The translations under genes and the position numbers were made by a program. A stretch of 42,514 nt of DNA, from assembly GCA_007125985.1 (NCBI GenBank), contig SLCE01000212.1:1-42514 (forward strand). Reading direction: 5' to 3'. Under the pieces are notes generated by a model, which saw only the letters and a list, made by a program, of their open reading frames with translations, had not been told where the DNA came from and did no database searches. Positions within the stretch are counted from its first letter, which is position 1; each line of letters starts with the position of its first letter. This document shows, piece by piece, positions 1 to 8,759 of the stretch. Source of the DNA: Ectothiorhodospiraceae bacterium. Lineage in GTDB: Bacteria; Pseudomonadota; Gammaproteobacteria; Nitrococcales; Aquisalimonadaceae.

Positions 1-4
1 CTGG

Positions 5-28
5 TCGGTCACCGCAAGCGGTGACCGA
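5..28. repeat. Near-perfect palindrome (11-bp stem, 2-nt centre)
   Basis: TCGGTCACCGC (5-15) is the exact reverse complement of GCGGTGACCGA (18-28), with AA between. As RNA the innermost pairs would open to a small loop. It shares the ACCGC/GCGGT core with the hairpin at 240-268, suggesting a related REP-like unit. The window edge cuts off its context, so its neighbour is unknown. Confidence 0.6.
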
Positions 29-221
29 TGCCCTCCAGTACTCGGTCCAGGCGGGGGAGGCCGAACTCGCTCCGGTCCTGACTGACCTCCGCTCAAACAG
101 GCGGCAGCCCTGTTCCCGCCTGGCCCTGCGTGCTTCGGCTGCGCCGAAAGCCGCCAACCCGGGCCACCACCGCCCCCAGCCAGAGGTACGGGAGTCGATG
201 GTCGTGACGTGCTTACACCCC

Positions 222-268
222 CCGGCCTCACGGCCGGCTGGTGGCAACCGCGTTCGGCGGTTACCACC
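222..268. repeat. REP-like double hairpin, copy 1
   Basis: Two adjacent hairpins are visible: CCGGCC-TCAC-GGCCGG (222-237), then a 12-bp stem with one C/A mismatch (240-251 against 257-268). A related arrangement, with a weaker second hairpin, occurs at 3416-3457. The shared words are CCGGCC-N4-GGCCGG and GGCAACCGC. It lies about 30 bp past the ettA stop codon, a typical place for REP/BIME-type elements that protect or end transcripts. The family assignment is inference; only the pairing and the two-copy resemblance are seen. Confidence 0.5.
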
Positions 269-297
269 CTTGTCTCTTGGCTCCGCAGCGCCCGGCC

Positions 298-1965
298 TCA
301 GCCCGCCAGCCGCTTGTACTTGATGCGGTGCGGACTCAGGGCCTCGTCACCCAGACGCTTCTTGCGGTCGGCTTCATAATCGGAATAGTTACCGTTGAAG
401 AAAGTCACCTGGCTGTCGCCTTCGAAGGCGAGGATGTGGGTGGCGATGCGGTCAAGGAACCAGCGGTCGTGCGAGATCACCACCGCGCAGCCCGGGAAGG
501 TGAGCAGGGCTTCTTCCAGTGCACGCAGGGTTTCCACGTCCAGATCGTTGGTGGGTTCGTCCAGCAGCAGCACATTGCCGCCGCTCTTCAGCAGTTTGGC
601 CAGGTGTACGCGGTTGCGCTCACCGCCGGACAGATCACCGATGAACTTCTGCTGATCCGAGCCCTTGAAGTTGAACCGGCCGACATAAGCGCGGGAGTTG
701 GTCTCGTAGTTGCCCACCTGGATCATGTCCAACCCGTCGGAGATTTCCTGCCAGACGGTTTTGCTGTCGTCCAGACTGTCGCGGCTCTGGTCCACGCAGG
801 CCAGCTCCACCGTCTCGCCCAGCACCACTTCACCGGCGTCCGGCTGCTCCTGGCCCATCATCAGACGGAACAGAGTGGTCTTACCGGCCCCGTTGGGCCC
901 GATCACGCCGACGATGCCGCCCGGGGGCAGGGAGAAATCCAGGTTCTCGTACAGCAGGTTCTCGCCGAAGGCCTTGCTGACCCCGTGGAACTCCACCACC
1001 TTGTCACCCAGTCGCGGCCCCGGTGGGATGTACAGTTCCTGGGTTTCGTTGCGCTTCTGGAATTCCTTGGACTGCAGTTCGTCAAAGCGCGCCAGCCGGG
1101 CCTTGCTCTTGGCCTGCCGGCCCTTGGGGTTCTGCCGCACCCATTCCAACTCGGCCTTGATCGCTCGGTTGTGTGAGGCCTGCTGCTTTTTCTCCTGCTC
1201 CAGCCGCTTTTCCTTCTGTTCCAGCCAGGAGGAATAGTTGCCCTCCCAGGGAATGCCCTGGCCGCGGTCCAGTTCCAGAATCCAGCCGGCGACGTTGTCG
1301 AGGAAGTAGCGATCGTGGGTCACGGCCACCACGGTGCCCGGGAATTCCGCCAGGAAGCGCTCCAGCCACGCCACGCTCTCGGCGTCCAGGTGGTTGGTGG
1401 GCTCGTCCAGCAGGAGCATATCCGGGTTGGACAGCAGCAGGCGGCATAGCGCCACGCGGCGCCGCTCACCGCCGGAGAGCTTGCTCACATCCGCATCCCA
1501 GGGCGGCAGCCGCAGGGCGTCGGCGGCCTGTTCCAGCTTGCGGTCCAGATCCCAGGCGCCGGCGGCCTCGATCTTGTCCTGCAGCTTGGCCTGCTCCTCC
1601 ATCAGCTTCTCGAAATCGGCATCGGGGTCGGCCATCTGTGCCGAGACCTCGTTGAACTGATCCAGCAGTGCCTTGGTCTCGGCCACACCGTCTTCCACGT
1701 TGCCGCGCACGTCTTTCGCCGGGTCCAGCTCCGGCTCCTGCGGCAGGTAGCCGATGTTGATGCCGGGCTGCGGCCGGGCTTCACCCTCGATTTCGGTGTC
1801 GATCCCCGCCATGATGCGCAGCAGAGTGGATTTACCGGACCCGTTGAGGCCGAGCACGCCGATCTTGGCGCCCGGGAAGAAGGACAGGGAGATGTTCTTG
1901 AGAATCTCGCGTTTCGGGGGGACGATCTTGCCCACCCGGTTCATGGTGTAGATGTACTGAGCCAT
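298..1965 (-). CDS. ettA: Energy-dependent translational throttle protein EttA (ABC-F ATPase)
   Basis: This is a soluble ABC-F protein that binds the ribosomal E site and couples translation to the ATP/ADP ratio. It has two ATPase cassettes and no membrane segments. The first Walker A (GLNGSGKST) is at residues 39-47, followed by [11 protein letters not shown] and [14 protein letters not shown]. The second cassette has [21 protein letters not shown] and [14 protein letters not shown] charged linker ([13 protein letters not shown] region) separates them. The start at 1965 gives 555 aa, the length of E. coli EttA, and begins [13 protein letters not shown] as the family does; the frame stays open upstream to 2172 but that part is not conserved. 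A promoter-like pair lies just upstream (2003-2031). It is transcribed alone, divergently from the TPR membrane gene. Confidence 0.95.
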   Translation of the reverse strand: MAQYIYTMNRVGKIVPPKREILKNISLSFFPGAKIGVLGLNGSGKSTLLRIMAGIDTEIEGEARPQPGINIGYLPQEPELDPAKDVRGNVEDGVAETKALLDQFNEVSAQMADPDADFEKLMEEQAKLQDKIEAAGAWDLDRKLEQAADALRLPPWDADVSKLSGGERRRVALCRLLLSNPDMLLLDEPTNHLDAESVAWLERFLAEFPGTVVAVTHDRYFLDNVAGWILELDRGQGIPWEGNYSSWLEQKEKRLEQEKKQQASHNRAIKAELEWVRQNPKGRQAKSKARLARFDELQSKEFQKRNETQELYIPPGPRLGDKVVEFHGVSKAFGENLLYENLDFSLPPGGIVGVIGPNGAGKTTLFRLMMGQEQPDAGEVVLGETVELACVDQSRDSLDDSKTVWQEISDGLDMIQVGNYETNSRAYVGRFNFKGSDQQKFIGDLSGGERNRVHLAKLLKSGGNVLLLDEPTNDLDVETLRALEEALLTFPGCAVVISHDRWFLDRIATHILAFEGDSQVTFFNGNYSDYEADRKKRLGDEALSPHRIKYKRLAG

Positions 1966-2002
1966 GGAGAATAGGTTGCCTGTGGCTTGCCGGAAAAGGC
2001 AC

Positions 2003-2031
2003 ATTATCCCGGACCGGGAGCGGGAAGCCAA
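2003..2031 (-). promoter_or_regulatory. Candidate sigma-70 promoter of ettA
   Basis: On the minus strand, TTGGCT (2031-2026) and GATAAT (2008-2003) are separated by exactly 17 nt. The -10 lies about 38 nt upstream of the chosen ettA start, leaving a short leader. Match and spacing are good, but there is no experimental support. Confidence 0.5.
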
Positions 2032-2053
2032 ACCAGTAAGCACATGAAAAATG

Positions 2054-2082
2054 AGGCGCCTGGTATTAAGGCGCGCCTTTTT
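2054..2082. terminator. Hairpin with T-run between divergent ettA and TPR gene
   Basis: AGGCGC (2054-2059) pairs with GCGCCT (2073-2078) across a 13-nt loop, and T2078-2082 follows on the plus strand. An A-run upstream makes it terminator-like on the minus strand as well. No gene ends here, so if transcribed on the plus strand it would lie in the leader of the next gene as a possible attenuator. It may be fortuitous. Confidence 0.3.
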
Positions 2083-2139
2083 GTGAACAGAGGCCGGCGG
2101 GATGCCGGGCGGCACACAATCAACAGGGAATACATCGAC

Positions 2140-3381
2140 ATGAGCAGGGCACACATCACCCCCTATTGGCACCGACTGCCAGCTTTCTTTCGTTTTCCGT
2201 TCCGCCGACCGGCGCTGGATCTGCTGGGCCTGACCGTCCTGCTTGGCGTGGTGCCGTTGTTGCTGGGGGTTGGACTGCTGGTATTCTTCAGCTCGCTGGC
2301 GATGATCTTCGTGCTCATGAAGTATGGCTACGAGACGCTGCAGAGCACCGCCTCCGGTGAACTGGAGCCGTTGCCGCTGGGGGAGGCGCTGTCGGGCGAG
2401 GGCTATGCGCTGCCGTTGAAGCAGTTTGCCGTGATCGTCTGCCTGTTCGTGGTCGTGGGCTTTGTGGGCGTGATCTCGCCGGTGCTGATGCTGATCATGT
2501 TTCTGCTGGTGTCCCTGCTGCTGCCGGCAAGCGTCATCATCCTGGGCACGGAGCGCAGTTTTTTCGCTGCCGTTAATCCGGTCAACCTCTACTCGGTGGC
2601 CGTGCGTATCGGTTGGGCGTACCTCGGGCTTTTCGGCCTGTTGTTGTGTATCCAGATCGCCACGGCGTCAGCAGCGCAGCTTGTGGAGTTCCTGTTGCCG
2701 GCCGGGGGCAACCCCTACCTGAATTACAGTGGCATGATCTTCGTGGGAAATTATTTCACGTTGATGACGTTCAATCTGCTGGGCTATGTGGTGTACCAAT
2801 ACCACGAGGCGCTGGGCCACCCGGTGCATCATGCGGAAGACGGGGAGTTCGACGAACTGGCGCTGTTCGAGGAACTGCTGGAGGCCGGCAATCACCAGGC
2901 GGCCCTGACCGAGCTGCGTTCAGTGATTGCGCACCACCCGGAACGCAGGGACCTGAAGGAAAAGCTGGTGCGCCTGGCCCGGCTTGCCGGCGATGCGGCA
3001 ACCCTGAAACGCGAGGGGCCGGAGGCCATTGCCAGCCTGGTGCGGGCCGGGCGTATGCGCGATGCCACGGATGTGTACCTGGACTGCCTGGAGGTGGATC
3101 CGGGCTTCCGACCGCAGGCGGCGGAGGTCCATGACGTGATCGCCATGGAACTGCGCAGTCGGGGCCAGATTCGCGAGGCATTGATGCTGCTGAACGGCTT
3201 TCACCAGCGGTTTCCCGGGCATCCGCTGGTGCCCCGCGCCTACCTGCTTGCTGCACGCATGTTTGTGGATGATGCGCGCAAGCCGCAGCAGGCGAGGAAG
3301 TTGTTGACGTACCTCCAGCGGCATTACGCCGACAGCCCCTACGCCTCCGAGGTGGAGTCGCTGCAGCGCAGTCTGACCTGA
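2140..3381 (+). CDS. Integral membrane protein with C-terminal TPR-like domain, function unknown
   Basis: The 413-aa product has a hydrophobic N-terminal half with about five to six membrane helices (residues roughly 20-250). The region has an alternating glycine/leucine-rich pattern and a conserved-looking [11 protein letters not shown] segment between helices. From about residue 265 it is soluble and helical with TPR-like repeats ([21 protein letters not shown], then [20 protein letters not shown] and [19 protein letters not shown]), suggesting a cytoplasmic protein-binding tail. I do not recognise a named family with certainty; DUF4013-type membrane proteins are a possible comparison. The start [10 protein letters not shown] at 2140 was chosen because upstream codons look non-coding; the ribosome-binding site is weak. 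The gene is alone, convergent with the malonyl-CoA decarboxylase gene. Confidence 0.75.
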   Translation: MSRAHITPYWHRLPAFFRFPFRRPALDLLGLTVLLGVVPLLLGVGLLVFFSSLAMIFVLMKYGYETLQSTASGELEPLPLGEALSGEGYALPLKQFAVIVCLFVVVGFVGVISPVLMLIMFLLVSLLLPASVIILGTERSFFAAVNPVNLYSVAVRIGWAYLGLFGLLLCIQIATASAAQLVEFLLPAGGNPYLNYSGMIFVGNYFTLMTFNLLGYVVYQYHEALGHPVHHAEDGEFDELALFEELLEAGNHQAALTELRSVIAHHPERRDLKEKLVRLARLAGDAATLKREGPEAIASLVRAGRMRDATDVYLDCLEVDPGFRPQAAEVHDVIAMELRSRGQIREALMLLNGFHQRFPGHPLVPRAYLLAARMFVDDARKPQQARKLLTYLQRHYADSPYASEVESLQRSLT

Positions 3382-3415
3382 GCCCATGGCCGTGTTGCAC
3401 GGAGGCGTCATCATG

Positions 3416-3457
3416 CCGGCCTTGCGGCCGGTGCCGGCAACCGCCTGCGGTGTTGGC
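3416..3457. repeat. REP-like double hairpin, copy 2
   Basis: CCGGCC-TTGC-GGCCGG (3416-3431) is followed by an imperfect hairpin built from GGCAACCGC and GCGGTGTTGGC (about 3433-3457). The first hairpin differs from copy 1 (222-237) only in its 4-nt loop. It sits between the convergent TPR gene and malonyl-CoA decarboxylase gene, the usual place for REP-type elements. Confidence 0.5.
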
Positions 3458-3491
3458 GCACCGCATCCCCGACAACGCCGCGTGAGGCCTG

Positions 3492-4862
3492 CTATGCCGG
3501 CGTGGCCGGCGGCTCATGCTTGAGCCGTTTCTCCGCCTGCTTGGCCTGGCGTTGCACCTCGCGGCTGCTGACGATGTGGCCCTGGCTGGCGAAACGCTCG
3601 TGGTTGGCCTCGATCTCATCAAGGACGTAGAGGTAATTCACCATCAGCCCCAGGCTCTGCCGCAAGCCGTTATCCGAGACATCTCCCAGCCAGTTCAGCC
3701 GGTGCAGGCGGGCGCCGTTGCCGAGATGGAAGCGTGCCACCGGGTTGGCAGGCTGTCCGTGGCGTCCTTTGGCCTCCAGCAGATAGTGGGCGGCCAGCGG
3801 CATGACCAGTTGCTGCAGGCCATTGGCCGCCTGCAGCAGGCTGCGTGGGTCGGGGTTATCCAGAATGGCGAGTGCCTTGCGGTCCGACTCGCTCAGCGGG
3901 AAAGCCGGGTCGTCACGCCGCTCCCGCAGCCAGTCCACGAAGCCGGGTAGCGGCGACAGGGTGACGAAATTGCGCAGGTTGGGCAGTTCCTGGCGCAGTT
4001 CCTGAACCACCTGCTTGATCAGGAAATTGCCAAAGGAGATACCACGCAGCCCCACCTGACAGTTACTGATGCTGTAGAACGCGGCAGTATCGGCTTCCTC
4101 GGCGGCACTGGGGTCGGCAGCTTTGCTGTCCAGAATGGGTTGGATGCGGTCGGGCAAACCGTCGGTGAGGGCCACCTGCACGAAGATCAGCGGTTCGTCG
4201 CCGGTGGCCGGGTGGAAGAAGGCGAAGCAGCGCCGGTCCGCCGGGTTCAGGCGCCGGCGCAGGTCATCCCAGCCGCGCATGGCATGGACCGCCTCGTAGG
4301 CAATGATCTTCTCAAGGACGGCGGCCGGGGTGTGCCAGTCGATACGTTGCAGCACCAGAAAGCCGCGGTTGAACCAGGAGCTGAACAGGGCGGTGAAATC
4401 CGCATCCAGTGGGCGCAGTTCCGGGTGCTCACGCAACAGGTGCTGCAGGTCAGCCCGCATGCGGACCAGTTCGAAGGTGTAGCCGGGCAACAGGTTCAGG
4501 CGGCGTAGCAGTTCCTGGCGCGGTGGTTCGCAGGCGCGGAACAGGGCCTGGGCGTGGGCGCTGTCCGGATCTGCACTGTACGCCGCATAGGCCGCATGCA
4601 CGGCATCCGGGTCGGGGTTGAAGCCGCTGGCCAGGGCCTGGAAGAAGCGCAGCTTGTCCGTGTCGGACAGGCGCTGGTAGCGCTGCAGGGCGCGGTGCGC
4701 GTGGGCCATGCTGGATGCCTCGCCGTCGCTGTCCAGCAGCACCTGGCATTGCTCCAGGAGCAGTTCGGCACCCTGGCCATTGTCTTCGTGCCGGGTGACC
4801 CAGCGCCGGGCATAGCGCTGAGTCAGTGTGCTGAGCAAATCGTTCAGAAACGTGGCATTCAT
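3492..4862 (-). CDS. Malonyl-CoA decarboxylase
   Basis: This enzyme converts malonyl-CoA to acetyl-CoA and CO2 in the cytoplasm. The 456-aa product has the helical N-terminal domain (to about residue 170) and the acetyltransferase-like catalytic domain of the MCD family. FYSISNCQVGLRGISFGNF is the acyl-CoA-binding segment and holds the family's catalytic serine. FHLGNGARLHRLNW carries the catalytic histidine (His379), and TLSPLPGF precedes them. The start at 4862 has a strong ribosome-binding site (GGGGGAGAG) about 7 nt upstream; the frame is open to 4919 but without a better site. No malonyl-CoA synthetase (matB) or malonate transporter is adjacent, so it may control malonyl-CoA levels rather than serve malonate use. 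Confidence 0.9.
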   Translation of the reverse strand: MNATFLNDLLSTLTQRYARRWVTRHEDNGQGAELLLEQCQVLLDSDGEASSMAHAHRALQRYQRLSDTDKLRFFQALASGFNPDPDAVHAAYAAYSADPDSAHAQALFRACEPPRQELLRRLNLLPGYTFELVRMRADLQHLLREHPELRPLDADFTALFSSWFNRGFLVLQRIDWHTPAAVLEKIIAYEAVHAMRGWDDLRRRLNPADRRCFAFFHPATGDEPLIFVQVALTDGLPDRIQPILDSKAADPSAAEEADTAAFYSISNCQVGLRGISFGNFLIKQVVQELRQELPNLRNFVTLSPLPGFVDWLRERRDDPAFPLSESDRKALAILDNPDPRSLLQAANGLQQLVMPLAAHYLLEAKGRHGQPANPVARFHLGNGARLHRLNWLGDVSDNGLRQSLGLMVNYLYVLDEIEANHERFASQGHIVSSREVQRQAKQAEKRLKHEPPATPA

Positions 4863-4952
4863 CGACAATCTCTCCCCCAGTCCCGTGTTCCGGCACCTGT
4901 CATCCGGGGACTGTAGCACGCGGCGCAGTGGGAGGCAGCAGGCCCCGGGGGC

Positions 4953-6428
4953 TCAGCCGCCGGACGGGGCGCCGCCGTGCATCTGGCGCAACAGGTGCCT
5001 GCCGTACTCCGCTTGCGAATGCCCGGGAAAGCCGCGGGTCAGAGTTTCCAGATGCGGCTGGGCCCGCTCCGGATGGCGGGCCCGGAGATGTGCTTCCGCC
5101 ACGGCCACCAGCATGTCAGGTGTTTCCGGTAACCGGTTGCGCTGTGCCACCGCAAGCAGGCGTTCGGCCTCGGTCGTGGCGCCCTGTCGCGCGAGCAGAA
5201 TACCCAGGGACTGAATCAGACGACCATCGAAGCGGGCGCGCGGGCGGGCGCGCTGGGTGTAGTCCCGGAATGTATCCAGAACCAGCTGCGTGTCCGCCGG
5301 TGCGCGGGGTGTCATCGACAGAATCCGTCGGGCAACCCGGTGAAAGGCCTCTGACTGTGGTTGCAACTGAAGGCAGCGATAGAGACGGCGCAACAGGTCC
5401 GGATTATCCGGGTCCTGCTCCAGCAGGCGCTCCAGCATGGGGTGGGCCTGGTCGAACTCCAGTTCCCTCAGATGGGTGTCCACCTTGGCAAGCTGGGCCG
5501 CCGGGTCATCCTCGGGGCGTTGCTCGCGCACGTAGGCCCGGTTGATGCGCGATGGCCAGAACCGGACCAGCCCCATGGCGATCACTGCGCCCGCGCTGAG
5601 GCCGGCGGCATGGGCGGCGTAGTTGACGTTCCCGTCCGCATCCAGCCAGAACCAGGACAGCAGTTCGTAGCCCAGCCATACGGGTAACAACAGAATGGCC
5701 GGGGCCCGGGTGACATTGAAATACACCCAGATGAAGTAGAAAAACTGCACCCGCGTGCGGCCGAACAACACGCAATACATGCCCATCAGTGCAGCAATAG
5801 CGCCGGAGGCGCCCACGCCCGGTATGAAGCGCTCGCCGGCAACCACCAGATCCGCCGCCCCGGCCAGTACGCCGCCGAGGAGATAGGCCGACAGCATCAG
5901 GCGGCTGCCGATGGCCCCTTCCACCAGAAAGCCGATGGCCAGCAGGAACAGCATGTTGCCCAGCAGGTGAAACGGATCGCCATGGAGAAACATGTGGCTC
6001 AACAGGGTCAGCGGCTCGGCTTCGGCGGGTCGCAGCCCCCAGGCCCAGAATGTGACCTGGTTGAGTTTGTCATCCAGTGCCGCGCGCTTCTCCAACCACG
6101 CGGCGTGGTCCGGATTCTCCGGCGGCAGGGCGGTGCCATCGCGCACCCGCAGCATGAATTCCTCATCGGCGGTCAGATGCCAGAGCACCGCGGCTGCAGG
6201 TTGATCACGGACGGCCTCAACGTCCGCGCCGCTGCGTTCCTGCAGATATTGCTGCCGCTCCAACTCCATCAGGCCCGAGTCGGCGTAATAGGTGACGGCA
6301 TTATCCAGATGCTGCGGTTCACCGCTCTGGAACAGCAGGAAGGCCAGGATATTCGCCAGGATCAAGCCCAGGGTCACAACAGGCGGGCGTTTCCAGTCCG
6401 GCTTCCGGTCAAAGGGGATGAGCAGCAC
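4953..6428 (-). CDS. Rhomboid-family intramembrane serine protease with TPR-like C-terminus
   Basis: A six-helix rhomboid core contains HLLGN (His154, oxyanion Asn158), the catalytic serine in GVGASGA (Ser208) and the catalytic histidine in YAAHAAG (His273). It is therefore predicted to be an active protease cleaving membrane-helix substrates. An unusually long loop (about residues 35-135, acidic) sits between the first helix and HLLGN. After residue 290 a soluble helical tail of about 200 aa (VDTHLRELEFDQAHPML, LARQGATTEAERLLAVAQ) resembles TPR repeats. A GTG start at 6428 is chosen because AAGGA stands 7 nt upstream; the frame runs on to ATG codons near 6509, but that part overlaps a decayed gene remnant and lacks a ribosome-binding site. 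It appears monocistronic. Confidence 0.85.
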   Translation of the reverse strand: MLLIPFDRKPDWKRPPVVTLGLILANILAFLLFQSGEPQHLDNAVTYYADSGLMELERQQYLQERSGADVEAVRDQPAAAVLWHLTADEEFMLRVRDGTALPPENPDHAAWLEKRAALDDKLNQVTFWAWGLRPAEAEPLTLLSHMFLHGDPFHLLGNMLFLLAIGFLVEGAIGSRLMLSAYLLGGVLAGAADLVVAGERFIPGVGASGAIAALMGMYCVLFGRTRVQFFYFIWVYFNVTRAPAILLLPVWLGYELLSWFWLDADGNVNYAAHAAGLSAGAVIAMGLVRFWPSRINRAYVREQRPEDDPAAQLAKVDTHLRELEFDQAHPMLERLLEQDPDNPDLLRRLYRCLQLQPQSEAFHRVARRILSMTPRAPADTQLVLDTFRDYTQRARPRARFDGRLIQSLGILLARQGATTEAERLLAVAQRNRLPETPDMLVAVAEAHLRARHPERAQPHLETLTRGFPGHSQAEYGRHLLRQMHGGAPSGG

Positions 6429-6476
6429 GCTGTGGTCCTTTTTTCTGTGTTTGCTCGGTTGTGGTGGTTGGGGGGG

Positions 6477-6531
6477 TGTATCGCACACCGCCCGGTTCCG
6501 ACACATCATAGCCTTCCATGGCGGTCGCTCG
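6477..6531 (-). pseudogene. Remnant of a tup-regulator-like gene 3' end
   Basis: This 55-bp stretch aligns without gaps to 8768-8822, the 3' end of the regulator gene at 8760-9641, with 45 of 55 bases identical and an 18-base perfect core (6506-6523). The minus strand reads RATAMEGYDVSEPGGVRYT against RAVAMEGYELSELGNVRYNA in the intact gene, in the same frame. No homology is visible upstream of it (6532-6620) and there is no stop at the matching place. The best reading is a leftover of a second, related gene or a recombination footprint. With the intact copy it forms direct repeats on both sides of the phytochrome gene. Confidence 0.65.
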
Positions 6532-6623
6532 CGGGTGCCCGCAGACCTCTGTTGCTGACGCAGCTTGCTGGCTGGTGTTGAGGATCTTTGCGACGGAAGC
6601 GCTCCGGAAGCGAGCCGTTCTGA

Positions 6624-8675
6624 TCAGTCGGTTGCCAGCTCGACCCGGTTGCGTCCGGCATTTTTAGCGGCATAAAGGGCCTGGTCCGCGCGGGTCACAA
6701 ACTCGCGTTGTGCCTCTTTTCCGGCAGTGACGGCCACCCCGATACTGACGGTAACGGTACCGTAGGCGCCCAGATCCAGGTTTTCGATCATCTGCCGCAG
6801 TCGCTCTGCAAGGAGCCTGCTGTCGTCCAGGCTGGTTTCGGGCGCCAGCACGACGAATTCCTCTCCCCCCCAGCGGCCCACATGGTCGGTCGCACGCAGG
6901 CTGTTCCTGGCTGCCTCGGCGACCCGCACCAGCACGTCATCACCGGCGTCGTGACCGAAGGTGTCGTTGAAACGCTTAAAGTGGTCGATATCCAACATCA
7001 TCAGGCAACATTCACCGCCATAGCGTCGTGCCCGTTCGATTTCCTGGTTGATCTCCTCCCCGATGCGATAGCGATTCCATAGCCCGGTCAGATGATCATG
7101 GCTGGCCATTTGCGTGAGTTGCTCGTTCAGCCGCGAGATTTCGTTGGCCGCAACCACCGCGGCCACATCGCTGGCCAGGTCCTGGGCCGCCCGCATTTCC
7201 AACGTCGTCCAGGCCTCGCTACGCCCCCGTACTTCCTCCTCCCAGGACCGGAAGGAGGAGCGCGGGCTGATTCGCCCACCACTGCTTTCCAACCTTTTCT
7301 CCGGGTTGCCGGCCCAGACCCGCGTTTTGATCTTCTCGTGCCGGAACAGCAGCAACCAGGCGATTCGTGAGTGCCGGATGGGCAAGGGAGCGGCAAGCAG
7401 CCCCCCGATACTGGATGACACCCACCGGCCCAGCGGCGTCGCATCCAGCTTGCTGCTTGCCCAGGCCTGCCCATGGTTTGACTCGCGCGCCAGCCAGGCC
7501 AGGATCGACTCGAGATCCCCCTGGTCCGGGACTTCGCCTACAACTTCCAACCGTTCACCAACCGCCAGTACGGCGCCGCTGGCCCGGAACACTTTCAGCC
7601 ATCCCTTTCCATGCCGCTTCAGTAGTTCGGCGACCTGCCGGAATTCACCTTGCTTATCGAGCAGAAGGGCACGGCTGTCGTTGGCCCGGGCGATCAGCTC
7701 GGCCTGTTCATGCGCCTGGATCAGTTCCACCTGGAAGGAGGCTGATTGCGCCACGGCACGCAAAGCGTCCCGTAATGCTGGCGAGAGTATCATCGGCCTT
7801 TCGGCATGACAGGCCAGCAGCCCCCAAAGACGCCCTTTCACATGCAGGGCAATCGACATGGAGGCAACCACGCCCATGTTGGCCAGGTAGAGCCGGTGAA
7901 TCGGTGCAACGGCTCGAAGCACACCTTTTGACAGATCCAGCGGCGCATCATCTTCTGGATCTGTTTCCGGCACCAAGGCGACCGGATCGGCAGTGGCGTC
8001 CGGAATGTCACGGACCCGCTTGATGCTGTATAGCCGGCGCACCTGTTCGGGAATATCGCTGGCCGGAAAGTGATGCCCGAGATAGCTGTCAACCTGTTCG
8101 GTCCGACTCTCTGCAATGACACTCCCATTCCAGTCCTCGTCGAAACGGTAGACCATCACTCGGTCGTAGCCTGCCAGATCGCGGGTCAGTTCGGTCAGTT
8201 CATTCGCCAGAGTGTCCAGGGTGCGGATTCTGGAAAGCCGTGTCTGCCAGTCGGTGAGCACCGAGAACAGTGAGCGCTCGGGTTGGCCTTTAACGGGTTC
8301 GAACTCGAGCACCACGCGAGAACCGCTGTGATAGGGCAGCACCCGGAAACGACGAGCCCGCCCTCCAGTGCGGATCGAGAAAATCACCGCCCGAAACGGG
8401 GATTCATTGTCGATGACGTCACGAATGTGCTCCAGCCGCCGCGACCCCATCAGTTCCTCCGGTGAACCTGCCAGTACCTGGTCTGCAGTGATGCCCAGCA
8501 TGGCCTCGATATTGGCCGACACCTGATGGATACGTGTGAGCTGCGCATCGCAGCTGATCAGTACACCGTGGGGCTGAATGGCACCAGGGATATGCACCGG
8601 CTCGGTGGCGCAAGCGAGCAGAGCGGCCTCCAGTTCATCCGGCGAAAGCTCATGTTCGTTGCTCACCGATTTCAC
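6624..8675 (-). CDS. Bacteriophytochrome-type diguanylate cyclase (PAS-GAF-PHY-GGDEF)
   Basis: This predicted red/far-red photoreceptor makes c-di-GMP. The PAS domain starts with the biliverdin-binding cysteine (Cys22) in CATEPVHIPGAIQPHGV. The GAF domain has PASDIP (Asp207), His260 in VAPIH and His290 in LLACH, the same positions as in the Deinococcus phytochrome. The PHY tongue is recognisable (PRSSFRSW, about 490). The C-terminal GGDEF domain has GGEEF at 603-607 and an intact inhibitory RxxD site (RATD, 594-597), so an active, feedback-inhibited cyclase is expected. The length is 683 aa. The GTG start at 8675 is preceded by AGGGGG. No heme oxygenase (bphO) gene is adjacent, so biliverdin must come from elsewhere. 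It is flanked by a direct repeat of the neighbouring regulator gene's end, a possible sign of acquisition. Confidence 0.93.
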   Translation of the reverse strand: MKSVSNEHELSPDELEAALLACATEPVHIPGAIQPHGVLISCDAQLTRIHQVSANIEAMLGITADQVLAGSPEELMGSRRLEHIRDVIDNESPFRAVIFSIRTGGRARRFRVLPYHSGSRVVLEFEPVKGQPERSLFSVLTDWQTRLSRIRTLDTLANELTELTRDLAGYDRVMVYRFDEDWNGSVIAESRTEQVDSYLGHHFPASDIPEQVRRLYSIKRVRDIPDATADPVALVPETDPEDDAPLDLSKGVLRAVAPIHRLYLANMGVVASMSIALHVKGRLWGLLACHAERPMILSPALRDALRAVAQSASFQVELIQAHEQAELIARANDSRALLLDKQGEFRQVAELLKRHGKGWLKVFRASGAVLAVGERLEVVGEVPDQGDLESILAWLARESNHGQAWASSKLDATPLGRWVSSSIGGLLAAPLPIRHSRIAWLLLFRHEKIKTRVWAGNPEKRLESSGGRISPRSSFRSWEEEVRGRSEAWTTLEMRAAQDLASDVAAVVAANEISRLNEQLTQMASHDHLTGLWNRYRIGEEINQEIERARRYGGECCLMMLDIDHFKRFNDTFGHDAGDDVLVRVAEAARNSLRATDHVGRWGGEEFVVLAPETSLDDSRLLAERLRQMIENLDLGAYGTVTVSIGVAVTAGKEAQREFVTRADQALYAAKNAGRNRVELATD

Positions 8676-8700
8676 CCGTCACACCCCCTCACCGGCTGTT

Positions 8701-8720
8701 GTGCTTTATTCGACAAGCAC
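8701..8720. repeat. Inverted repeat in the phytochrome 5' region
   Basis: GTGCTT (8701-8706) and AAGCAC (8715-8720) are exact inverted repeats around TATTCGAC. They lie in the 84-bp gap between the regulator stop and the phytochrome start. The repeat could be a transcript-end hairpin of the regulator or an operator of the phytochrome gene; there is no U-run on the minus strand. Confidence 0.3.
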
Positions 8721-8759
8721 TTTACTCAGTGATGTCAGATGCTTGCGTATGATATCGGT

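Larger units (their letters stand above)
1..297. other. Non-coding, hairpin-rich region downstream of ettA
   Basis: No convincing gene is seen here; short open frames lack homology and typical starts. The stretch is rich in inverted repeats: a 24-nt palindrome at 5-28, AACAGG/CCTGTT at 96-114, an imperfect GCTTCGGC/GCCGAAAGC pair at 132-151, and the double hairpin at 222-268. Because ettA reads leftward into it, this is its 3' region and may hold transcript-end or REP-like elements. No clear U-run follows any hairpin on the minus strand, so I do not call a classical terminator. Confidence 0.5.
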
